A stretch of DNA of 60,578 nucleotides. Source: Thermalbibacter longus. Its GTDB lineage: Bacteria; Chloroflexota; Chloroflexia; Thermomicrobiales; Thermomicrobiaceae. Position 1 is the first letter of the stretch, and every line of letters starts with the position of its first letter. This document shows positions 54,277-60,578 of this stretch, in pieces. The notes under the pieces were generated by a model. It was not told where the DNA came from. It made no database searches and saw only the letters and a program-made list of their open reading frames with translations. The position numbers and the translations under genes were made by a program. The stretch is from contig NZ_JAMSLR010000015.1 of assembly GCF_023806485.1 (NCBI RefSeq), positions 1 to 60,578 on the forward strand. Direction: 5' to 3'.

Positions 54277-56118
54277 GTGCCTGAAGAGCTACTGCGCGCC
54301 GTCGGCGAGCGGGTCTTTCCCCGGCTCGGCTTCAGCCCGACCGATCTGTTGTGGCAGCGGCTCGCTCGTGTCGTCCAGAACCAGGCACGCCAGGCCGGCT
54401 TCGACGCTCCCGAGGCATACCTGCGCTATCTGCTCCGGGCGGGCGAGCGCGAGCTCGACCGGCTCGCCGAGGCCCTCACCATCAACGAGACCTACTTCTT
54501 CCGCGAGCCGAAGCACTTCGATGCCCTCCGCCAGCTTCTTCCCGAGCTGGCGCGTGGCGGCGGACCGGTGCGGATCCTCTCGGCCGGCTGCGCCACTGGC
54601 GAAGAGGCCTACTCGCTCGCCATCGCCGCCCACCGCGCTCTTACCCCACTGGGTGTCGAGTTCGAAGTGCTCGGCGTGGACATCGACCGCCGGGCGCTCG
54701 AACGCGCGCGGGAGGGGCGCTACCGTCGCTGGTCGTTCCGCGAGCAGGGACTGCATCACGCGCAGGGCTACGTTCGCCAGGACGGGGACTACTGGCTCAT
54801 CCGCGCCGATATCCGACAGCGTGTCCACTTCGAGCAGATGAACCTGGTCGAGCAGGCGCCGGCCGGTCCCTTCCACATCGTCTTCTGCCGCAACACCTTG
54901 ATGTACCTCACGCCCGAGCACCGCAAGGCCGTCATCGCTCGACTGGTCAAGCTGCTGCCGCCCGGTGGGGCGCTCTTCATCGGCTCGGCCGAGACGCTGG
55001 ACGCGCCCCCGCCGGAACTCGAACGGGTCACCCTCGCCGGGGCGTACCTGTTCCGCCGGCGGGAAGCCGCCGCGCCTCCCGCCACCTCACCGGCCCACCG
55101 CCGGGGCGAGCCGCTCCGCGTCCTGCTCGTCAGCCGCTCGCCGGCCACCCGCGTCGTGCTCCGCCAGGTGCTTCAGGCCCAGACCGGCCTGGAACTGGCC
55201 GGCGAGGCGCGCTCGCCGGCCGAAGTCGCCGAGCGGCTCCGGGAGACCGGGGCCGACATCGTGCTGCTCGACGCGGTGACCGACCCGGCGCTGGCTACGG
55301 CCGGTCGGGAGACCTGGGCGCGGGCGACTCCGGCCCTCACGCTGGCCGGGCCAGCGAGCGGTTTGCTCCGGGGAACCGGCGTGCTCGTCCTGCCCGACGA
55401 CCGCGCAGAGACCCTCCGGGGGCTGGGCGAGGAGCTGGCCCGCCGGATCCGCACCGTCGCCGCGCGGGGCTCCCGGCCGGCACCGGCCGGCACCGGGCCG
55501 CTGGTATCGCTGCGCCGGCCGTCGTGGGAACGGCTGCTGCTCATCGGCTCCTCGACCGGCGGCCCGGCGGTCGTCACCGAGATCCTGCGTCGGCTCCCGA
55601 CCGGCCTGGGGCTGGCGGTGCTGATCGTGCAGCACATGCCGGCGAACTTCACGCGCAGCTTCGCCGACCGGCTCGACCGCCTCAGCGGCTATACCGTGCG
55701 CGAGGCGGCGACAGGCGATCTCCTGCAAGCGGACGCGGTCTACGTGACGCCAGGCCAGCACAACACGACGGTCGCCCACGGCGGGCGGCTGAAGGTCGAG
55801 CTGCCGGCGCCCGGGGACATCTACGTGCCGAACATCGATCGCGCCTTTCTCAGCGTGGCGCGCGCTGGGCTGGCAGATCGCGCCCTGGCGGTGGTCCTGA
55901 CCGGCATGGGCGATGACGGCGCCGAGGGGATGACCCGGCTGGCGGCGGCCGGGGCGTACACGCTGGCCCAGGATCCGCGGGAAGCCGTCGTGGCCGGGAT
56001 GATCGAGGCGGCGCTGGCGCGGGGAGCAGTTCAGAAGGTGCTGCCGGCTGACGATATCCCAAGTGAGATCGCCCGCTGGGCGGGGAGCGGCCGGCGGGCG
56101 CTCGTGGGACAGTCGTAG
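54277..56118 (+). CDS. CheR-CheB fusion chemotaxis protein (methyltransferase, degenerate receiver, methylesterase)
   Basis: A 613-residue fusion. 1-268 is CheR: LTINETYFFREPKHFDAL (67-84), the SAM site ILSAGCATGEEAYSLA (100-115), GVDIDRRAL and FHIVFCRNTLMYL. 279-390 looks like a worn receiver: the usual DD pair is Ser286-Arg287, while an Asp remains at 332. 415-605 is CheB: catalytic Ser426 (IGSSTGGPAV), His453 (QHMPANFT) and Asp547 (GMGDDGAEG). One protein would add and remove glutamyl methyl groups on chemoreceptors. CheB-CheR fusions are known, but usually in the opposite order. GTG start with AAGGGA upstream. Confidence 0.9.
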   Translation: MPEELLRAVGERVFPRLGFSPTDLLWQRLARVVQNQARQAGFDAPEAYLRYLLRAGERELDRLAEALTINETYFFREPKHFDALRQLLPELARGGGPVRILSAGCATGEEAYSLAIAAHRALTPLGVEFEVLGVDIDRRALERAREGRYRRWSFREQGLHHAQGYVRQDGDYWLIRADIRQRVHFEQMNLVEQAPAGPFHIVFCRNTLMYLTPEHRKAVIARLVKLLPPGGALFIGSAETLDAPPPELERVTLAGAYLFRRREAAAPPATSPAHRRGEPLRVLLVSRSPATRVVLRQVLQAQTGLELAGEARSPAEVAERLRETGADIVLLDAVTDPALATAGRETWARATPALTLAGPASGLLRGTGVLVLPDDRAETLRGLGEELARRIRTVAARGSRPAPAGTGPLVSLRRPSWERLLLIGSSTGGPAVVTEILRRLPTGLGLAVLIVQHMPANFTRSFADRLDRLSGYTVREAATGDLLQADAVYVTPGQHNTTVAHGGRLKVELPAPGDIYVPNIDRAFLSVARAGLADRALAVVLTGMGDDGAEGMTRLAAAGAYTLAQDPREAVVAGMIEAALARGAVQKVLPADDIPSEIARWAGSGRRALVGQS

Positions 56119-56134
56119 CGCGAGGAGACGCCAG

Positions 56135-56521
56135 GTGCTGAGAGTCCTGATTGTCGACGACTCCAAGATGATGCGGATCATGCACGCCCGCTCGCTGCGC
56201 CAGGCCGGCTACGAGGCCGAGATCCTGGAGGCCGGCTCGGGTGAAGAGGCGCTCCAGCTCTTCGAGCCAGGCACGCTCGACCTGGTGATCGTCGACTGGA
56301 ACATGCCGGGCATGGACGGGGTGGAGTTCGCCCGGGCGGCGCGGGAGCGGGAGCGGGCGTCCGGCAAGCGGCGCACTCCCTTCCTGATGATCACCAGCCA
56401 GAGCACTGACGAGCAGATGCACCGGGCCAAGGATGCCGGCGTCGATACGCTGCTCACCAAGCCGGTCACACCGGAGGCCCTGGCTGCCACGCTCGACATG
56501 CTGCTGGCGGCCCGGGCGTAG
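56135..56521 (+). CDS. cheY: CheY-like response regulator
   Basis: A 128-residue single receiver domain. The acidic pocket is Asp8-Asp9 (LIVDDSKMM), the phosphoacceptor Asp54 (VIVDWNMPGMDG), the switch Ser/Thr near 87-88 (ITSQS) and Lys109 (LLTKPVTPE). All are intact, as in chemotaxis CheY. It follows the CheR-CheB gene by 16 bases. GAGGAG precedes the GTG start. Confidence 0.92.
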   Translation: MLRVLIVDDSKMMRIMHARSLRQAGYEAEILEAGSGEEALQLFEPGTLDLVIVDWNMPGMDGVEFARAARERERASGKRRTPFLMITSQSTDEQMHRAKDAGVDTLLTKPVTPEALAATLDMLLAARA

Positions 56522-56535
56522 GCGAGGGAGGACGC

Positions 56536-57048
56536 ATGAGCCACGCGATCGTCGAGGAGCTAGTCGCCAGCGGACAGCTCTTCGATTTCGTGAGCCAGGC
56601 CGCGGTGGAGAGCATCTACCCGCTCTGCGGGGTCGAGGTGACGGTGCTCGGGCCCGGGCCGCTGCCCTGGAGCGACCCACCGGTCGGCATCGCGCTCGTC
56701 TCGCTGGCCGACACCGGCGAGAGCGGGTTCCAGGCGGTCGCCTGGGTGGGCGGCCCTTTCGAGGCGCTGGCCTCGCTGGCAGAGGCGTTGCTGGGCGAGC
56801 GCCCGGCGGAGGACGACGAGATGCTGCAAGACGCCGTGCGCGAGCTGGCCAACATCGTGGCCGGGCGGATGCAGGAGCGGCTGCAGGGTGCCGGGATGAC
56901 GCTCGGCCTGGGACTACCCGTCTACGTCGGGGGCGCGAGGAGCCTCAACGTCGGCGCGAGCCTGGTCAACGGCGTTTCGGCCCACGTGCAGCTCGGCCTG
57001 CCCGACCGGCCGGTGCTGGCCATCGGCTTCGCGGCGAAGGAGGGATGA
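56536..57048 (+). CDS. cheX: CheX/CheC-like chemotaxis phosphatase
   Basis: A 170-residue protein. The central helix DAVRELANIVAGRMQERLQG carries the ExxN catalytic motif of CheC/CheX-type CheY-P phosphatases. The protein begins ELVASGQLFDFVSQAAVESIYPLCGVEV and shows the paired strand-helix pattern of that family. It likely removes phosphate from the neighbouring CheY. GGGAGGA precedes the ATG, and its stop overlaps the next start by four bases. Confidence 0.85.
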   Translation: MSHAIVEELVASGQLFDFVSQAAVESIYPLCGVEVTVLGPGPLPWSDPPVGIALVSLADTGESGFQAVAWVGGPFEALASLAEALLGERPAEDDEMLQDAVRELANIVAGRMQERLQGAGMTLGLGLPVYVGGARSLNVGASLVNGVSAHVQLGLPDRPVLAIGFAAKEG

Positions 57049-57818
57049 CAGGTACGGCCATGACGGTCAAGACACCCGCAATCTTCCCCGAGACCGCCCC
57101 GCTCGTCCGGAACCCGAAGGCGCCGCAGCGATACCGCCCGGTGCTCTGGGAGAACCACCTGCTGCCGGTGGTGGCCGAGAACCTGGGCACCCTGCTCGGG
57201 ATCGCCATCGACTTCCTGCCCGAGTCGATCGTCGGCGCCTACTGGGAGCCGCGCGGGTTCCCGCCACGCTCGACCTGGGCGCTCGCGCGCTTCACCCTGA
57301 ACCTGGGGCCGGAGTCGACCCCGGCCTTTCTCCTGCAACCGCTGGCCGAGGCGCTCGACTGGGGGGCGATCGGGCTGCGACGCCCGCCGGCTGCGCGCCA
57401 GGTGCCGGAGGCTGGCCCGGACGGCGGTCTCGCGCTCAGCGAGGCGCAGGAGAGCGATCTCATGGCTTACCACGAGGTGTGCAACGTGGTCACCTGCGGC
57501 GTGCTGGCCCGCGCCTGGCGGGCCAAGCTGGATCGGCCGCTGTACATCCTGCTGGACGGCGTGTCAGCGGTGACGCCGCGCGACTTCCCGGCCGAGCTGG
57601 CCGCCGCGAGGCACCTGGCGCTGCAAGCGACGTTCGGCTACTCGGAGCGGCCGGTGCGGGCGGCCAAGGGCCAGCCGCCGCAGCACGAGAAGCGGGCCGT
57701 CTGGCTCATGCTGCTGCCGGAGGAGCTAGCGCTGCGCACGCTCTGGGGCGCGCCGGACGGCAAGGAGCGGGACAAGACAGCGTGGCTGGCCAGCACCGGC
57801 CTCTGGCGCTGGGCGTAA
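57045..57818 (+). CDS. Hypothetical protein of the chemotaxis cluster
   Basis: A 257-residue soluble protein. It overlaps the CheX stop by four bases, indicating coupled translation. Middle blocks include VVAENLGTLLGIAIDFLPES and DLMAYHEVCNVVTCGVLARAWRAKLDRPLYILLDGVSAVTP, which faintly recall CheC/FliN-type phosphatase or switch folds. The N-terminal Met could also be 57060. I do not recognise the family; a CheC-like adaptor is possible but unproven. Confidence 0.75.
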   Translation: MTGTAMTVKTPAIFPETAPLVRNPKAPQRYRPVLWENHLLPVVAENLGTLLGIAIDFLPESIVGAYWEPRGFPPRSTWALARFTLNLGPESTPAFLLQPLAEALDWGAIGLRRPPAARQVPEAGPDGGLALSEAQESDLMAYHEVCNVVTCGVLARAWRAKLDRPLYILLDGVSAVTPRDFPAELAAARHLALQATFGYSERPVRAAKGQPPQHEKRAVWLMLLPEELALRTLWGAPDGKERDKTAWLASTGLWRWA

Positions 57819-58125
57819 CCCTCACCCGCTAGGCGCCCTCACCCCCTTCCCCCTCTCCCGCTAGGTGGCCCTCACCCCCTACCCCCTCTCCCGCACATGC
57901 GGGAGAGGGGGTGCGACCCGGACCTGTGGCCCCTCTCCCGCAGAGCGGGAGAGGGGTGCCCGAAGGGCGGGGTGAGGGTGGGTAGGGAGAGGGGGCGTAG
58001 CCCTCACCCCCGGCTGCCTCTTCCGCTACGCGCCCTCACCCCCTACCCCCTCTCCCGCAGGGCGGGAGAGGGGTGCCCGAAGGGCGGGGTGAGGGCGGGG
58101 TGAGGGTGTGGTAGGCTGGGGGTGG
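57819..58125. repeat. CCCTCACCCC/CCCCTCTCCCGC palindromic repeat cluster
   Basis: Several copies of CCCCTCTCCCGC facing GCGGGAGAGGGG form hairpins (for example around 57888-57910, 57930-57957 and 58048-58074), with flanking CCCTCACCCCCTACC on one side and GCCCGAAGGGCGGGGTGAGGG on the other. The copies at about 57930-57980 and 58046-58096 are nearly identical. This is a GC-rich dispersed palindromic repeat family. Any ATG inside belongs to repeat-derived frames, not genes. Confidence 0.85.
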
Positions 58126-58135
58126 AGGTGGCGCG

Positions 58136-58666
58136 ATGTACTTCTGCCGCAAGCACGTGCTCATCTGCACCGCCTCGCACTGCACCCAGAAGGGCGCCCA
58201 GCAGGTCGCTGGCCGGCTCCGCATCGAGCTGAAGCGCCGCGGCCTCGACGCCGAGGTCATGGCCAACACCTGCGACTCGATCGACCTGTGCGATATCGGC
58301 CCGAACATCGTCGTCTACCCCGACGGCCTCATCTACCGCAATGTCCAGGTGAAGGACATCCCCGACATCATCGAGTCGCTGCGTGCCGGTGGCCGGCCGG
58401 TCGAGCGGCTGCTGCTGTTTGCGGAGAGCGAGGACGAGGTCCGGCGCCGGCAGCTCTTCGCCGAGGCGGCCGCCCGCGAGCCGGTGCCAGCGGACGAGTT
58501 CCTGGCGCTGGCCCGCGCGCACGGCTTCGACGAGGCCTGGTGCGCCGAGCAGGCGCGGCGCGGCTTCATCGCGCGCAAGCCGCAGGGCGAGGGGCAGGCG
58601 GTGTGGGTGACCAGCAAAGCCCGGCGCCGCTACGGCCTGCCCGGCGGCGGCGCGGAGGGGGCGTAG
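58136..58666 (+). CDS. Thioredoxin-like [2Fe-2S] ferredoxin domain protein
   Basis: A 176-residue protein. The N-terminal half is the thioredoxin-like [2Fe-2S] ferredoxin fold: HVLICTASHCTQKGAQQVAGRLR gives the first cysteine pair, and TCDSIDLCDIGPNIVVYPDGLIYRNVQVKDIPDIIESL gives the second pair plus the conserved Pro/Tyr block. The C-terminal half (about 100-176) is a charged helical extension. It probably carries electrons in a redox enzyme; partner unknown. GGAGG precedes the ATG. The gene sits between two repeat clusters. Confidence 0.92.
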   Translation: MYFCRKHVLICTASHCTQKGAQQVAGRLRIELKRRGLDAEVMANTCDSIDLCDIGPNIVVYPDGLIYRNVQVKDIPDIIESLRAGGRPVERLLLFAESEDEVRRRQLFAEAAAREPVPADEFLALARAHGFDEAWCAEQARRGFIARKPQGEGQAVWVTSKARRRYGLPGGGAEGA

Positions 58667-59035
58667 GCCGCCCTCACCCCCGGCCGCCCTCACCCGCTAG
58701 GTGGCCCTCACCCCCTACCCCCTCTCCCGTTCGACGGGAGAGGGGGCGTACGCCGCACCCCCTTCCTCCTCTCCCGCTCTGCGCCCTCACCCACTTCCCC
58801 CTCTCCCGCGTGGTGCGGGAGAGGGGACGCGGCCCCACGCGAGTGCTGGGGCTGTTGCATCGCCCGCGGGCTCCCGGCAGTCGTCGTCCGCGGCCCCACG
58901 CGCGTGCTGGGGCTGTACTGCATCGCGCGACCGGTGGCCCCTCTCCCGCTCGGCGGGAGAGGGGTGGCCGAAGGCCGGGGTGAGGGCGGCTCGGGAGAGG
59001 GGTGGCGAAGCCGGGGTGAGGGGGGAGGCCGCGCA
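58667..59035. repeat. Second GC-rich palindromic repeat cluster
   Basis: The same repeat family (CCCTCACCCC, CCCCTCTCCCG...CGGGAGAGGGG) recurs on the other side of the ferredoxin gene, with hairpins near 58720-58745, 58800-58826 and 58940-58965. In addition CGCGGCCCCACGCGAGTGCTGGGGCTG (split here) at about 58829-58856 is repeated at about 58889-58916 with small changes. Confidence 0.8.
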
Positions 59036-59337
59036 ACCACTGGCCGCCCTCGCGCGTTAGAGAGAATGGGTGCGCCGGAAGCGACCGGGCGCCGCGGCGG
59101 CTCTTGCCGAACGTTCGCAGCCTCGTGTAGACTGCCGGCAGTGCCCGGCGATCTGGCGAGCTAGGGAACTATCGGAAGGGAAAGGAGGGTAGCACATCGA
59201 GGGGGACGGATGAGACCGGCGTCACCGCCTGGTGGCGCGTTTGTTGTGCGCGGGTTCCGGGTGGCGGGCACGCTGCCCATGATCGGTGAGTCGTCAACTG
59301 GGAGACTGGCTGGCGACGAAAGGAGTGAGAGACGCGT
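59036..59337. other. Intergenic upstream of the surface protein
   Basis: No gene. TTGCCG (59104-59109) is 18 bases before TAGACT (59128-59133), a weak promoter candidate with a 10-base palindrome CGAACGTTCG (59108-59117) overlapping its -35. Shine-Dalgarno-like AAAGGAG is near 59319 but far from the ATG. Confidence 0.4.
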
Positions 59338-60578
59338 ATGACTAAGCGACTAGTACACCTGCTGGTCGCGCTGGGGCTGGTGGCCGGAGCCCTCGCGGGC
59401 GCCGTCGTCCCGGCCGGGGCGCAGCCGCCCGGGCCGGAGGTGCCGGGCAAGAACGCCATCTTTTTCCCCTACATCCCCAACGGCGTCGACATCGAAGAGG
59501 GGAACGGCCCCTGGTACGGCGTGATCGCGGTGCAGAACCTGGAAGACCGGGCCGTTGACATCGAGATCATCAGCGCAGCGGGTGACTCGATCACTACGGC
59601 CACGCTCAATCCGCACGCATCCAAGACCTTCTCGGCCGACGCGCTCGGCATCGAGGACGAGGCGGCCGGGGCGGTCTACGTGGCCGCCGAGTGCGATGAG
59701 ACCGGCACGGCCAGGATTACTCGACAAGACGCTTCCCGTGATGTTGCTCTGCTGCCGGGCTGGGACGGCAACATCGGCACCATTAAGATTACCCAGGACG
59801 GCACGACCTACGATCCCTTCGAGGACGGCCAGGGGGACTACCTGCTCGAAGTCTTCGGCGGCGACGATGGTGTTGACGTCATCTGGTTCTTCGAGGCGGG
59901 CGAAAACGAGGGCCAGGCGATTGGCGACCATCCTGCCATAGGAACGGAGTACACCATTACCTATCAGCTCCGTGACCCGATCTGCCCGCGGATCGGCGGC
60001 ATCGAGAAGCACGCCTCGGTCGACCTCAGCTCGGCTGGCCGCACCAGCAGCGACACGGTGGCGGTGACCGGCTACACGGCGCTGCCGCTCTCCGACCTGG
60101 CGCTCTCGCGCGGGCTGCCGGCGGACAGCACGCTCGACGACGTGCTGGGCGAGACCGGGCAGTGGAACTGGGCCTTCCCGATCGTCCAGACCAACAACGG
60201 CTGGAACTCGGTGATCCACGTCACCAACTTCTCCGAGGTCGACTCCTGCGGGATCACCGTGACCTTCTACCAGTCGCCCAGCGGCTCCTCCGACCCGAGC
60301 TTAGGCAGCTTCACCACGCTGCTCGATGCCGGGGAGATGGTCGACATCGATCTCCTGGCGGAGGGCTTCCCGACCGGGGTGAACGAGTGGGTGGGGCAGG
60401 CCTGGGTCTCGGCCGACTGCGCCATCGCGGCGACGGTCGACCGGCTCAAGGACGAAGAAGACATGGCGCTCACCCTGATCCCGCAGCCGCGGGTGGACAC
60501 CGGCACCTACGCCAAGTACGGGCCGCTGGTGTTCGAGAACTTCAACGGCTGGAACACCGGCATCACCATGGCCAACCT
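59338..60578 (+). CDS. Secreted surface-type protein, incomplete at the window end
   Basis: An open frame of 413 codons runs off the window, so the C terminus is unknown. A signal peptide is visible: MTKRLVHLLVALGLVAGALA, cleaved near GAQ. The mature part is made of Ig-like beta strands with repeated elements (for example GVIAVQNL, then NNGWNSVIHVTNFSEVDSCG and FNGWNTGITMAN) and acidic residues throughout. It resembles repetitive cell-surface or S-layer-like proteins. Because no stop is present, gene callers that require a stop can miss it. No catalytic motif seen. Confidence 0.85.
   Translation, partial: MTKRLVHLLVALGLVAGALAGAVVPAGAQPPGPEVPGKNAIFFPYIPNGVDIEEGNGPWYGVIAVQNLEDRAVDIEIISAAGDSITTATLNPHASKTFSADALGIEDEAAGAVYVAAECDETGTARITRQDASRDVALLPGWDGNIGTIKITQDGTTYDPFEDGQGDYLLEVFGGDDGVDVIWFFEAGENEGQAIGDHPAIGTEYTITYQLRDPICPRIGGIEKHASVDLSSAGRTSSDTVAVTGYTALPLSDLALSRGLPADSTLDDVLGETGQWNWAFPIVQTNNGWNSVIHVTNFSEVDSCGITVTFYQSPSGSSDPSLGSFTTLLDAGEMVDIDLLAEGFPTGVNEWVGQAWVSADCAIAATVDRLKDEEDMALTLIPQPRVDTGTYAKYGPLVFENFNGWNTGITMAN

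Noticed and set aside
59104-59133. LexA-like site (CGAACGTTCG) in the promoter of the surface protein
   Set aside because: The Gram-positive-type LexA box needs a four-base spacer between CGAAC and GTTCG; this palindrome has none.
59350-60219. Minus-strand open frame of nearly 300 codons
   Set aside because: It lies opposite the secreted surface protein, whose signal peptide and repeats are convincing; the antisense frame lacks start signals.

Overview
The window is a high-GC bacterial chromosome segment. Stand-alone F420-biosynthesis genes, a HIT-Nudix fusion protein, intergenic GC-rich palindromic repeats and many lipoproteins with proline/threonine-rich stalks suggest a Thermomicrobia-like member of the Chloroflexota (Sphaerobacter/Thermomicrobium relatives). 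That assignment is inference. No rRNA or tRNA gene was found.

Layout. 1-835 is the distal end of a CRISPR array read on the + strand, with no cas genes in view. 1204-5132 holds a phage-type small protein, a glycogen-debranching-type glycosidase and two uncharacterised genes. 5232-8449 is an F420 cluster: cofD, cofC, an EamA permease and a stand-alone FbiB-type reductase. 8553-10990 holds a secreted thermonuclease, an AlkA-like DNA glycosylase and a DUF488 protein. 11016-15052 is a minus-strand run of a lipoprotein, small DUF proteins, an acetyltransferase and a MarR regulator. 15314-22284 holds a ThDP enzyme, a B12/radical-SAM gene that reads through an in-frame TGA into a Cys-Sec-Ala-Glu-Pro tail, a gamma-glutamyltransferase gene broken by one TAA, and an aminotransferase.

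22285-24111 is an AT-richer insertion with a DUF3800 gene and an overlapping partner. 24112-27217 is a tight minus-strand operon (HIT-Nudix, SGNH hydrolase, DUF4388). 27620-40505 holds a polyprenyl sugar transferase, a CGNR regulator, a multidomain metallophosphoesterase, an FAD oxidoreductase, an M42 peptidase, a secreted propeller-like protein, a UroD-family enzyme and a lipoprotein. 40490-44661 has a complete tyrosine recombinase behind twin palindromes, a PAP2 protein, nicotinamidase, a degenerate receiver and a CopZ-like chaperone behind a CsoR-type operator. 44882-52800 has a hydrolase, an FtsH-like AAA protease with a small membrane partner, a CoA-transferase, a methyltransferase and a class V aminotransferase. 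52966-57818 has a coiled-coil nuclease-like protein and a chemotaxis module (CheR-CheB fusion, CheY, CheX, unknown). 57819-60578 has repeat-rich DNA around a [2Fe-2S] ferredoxin gene and a secreted surface protein cut by the window end.

The strongest special feature is the selenoprotein at 17420-18928. A conventional gene caller would stop at the TGA at 17462-17464. Reading through it gives a CUAEP tail, and a stem-loop of bacterial SECIS geometry lies directly after it. Other points of interest are the CheR-CheB fusion in reversed order, the DUF3800 pair, a receiver domain without its phosphorylatable aspartate, and repeated CRISPR spacers.
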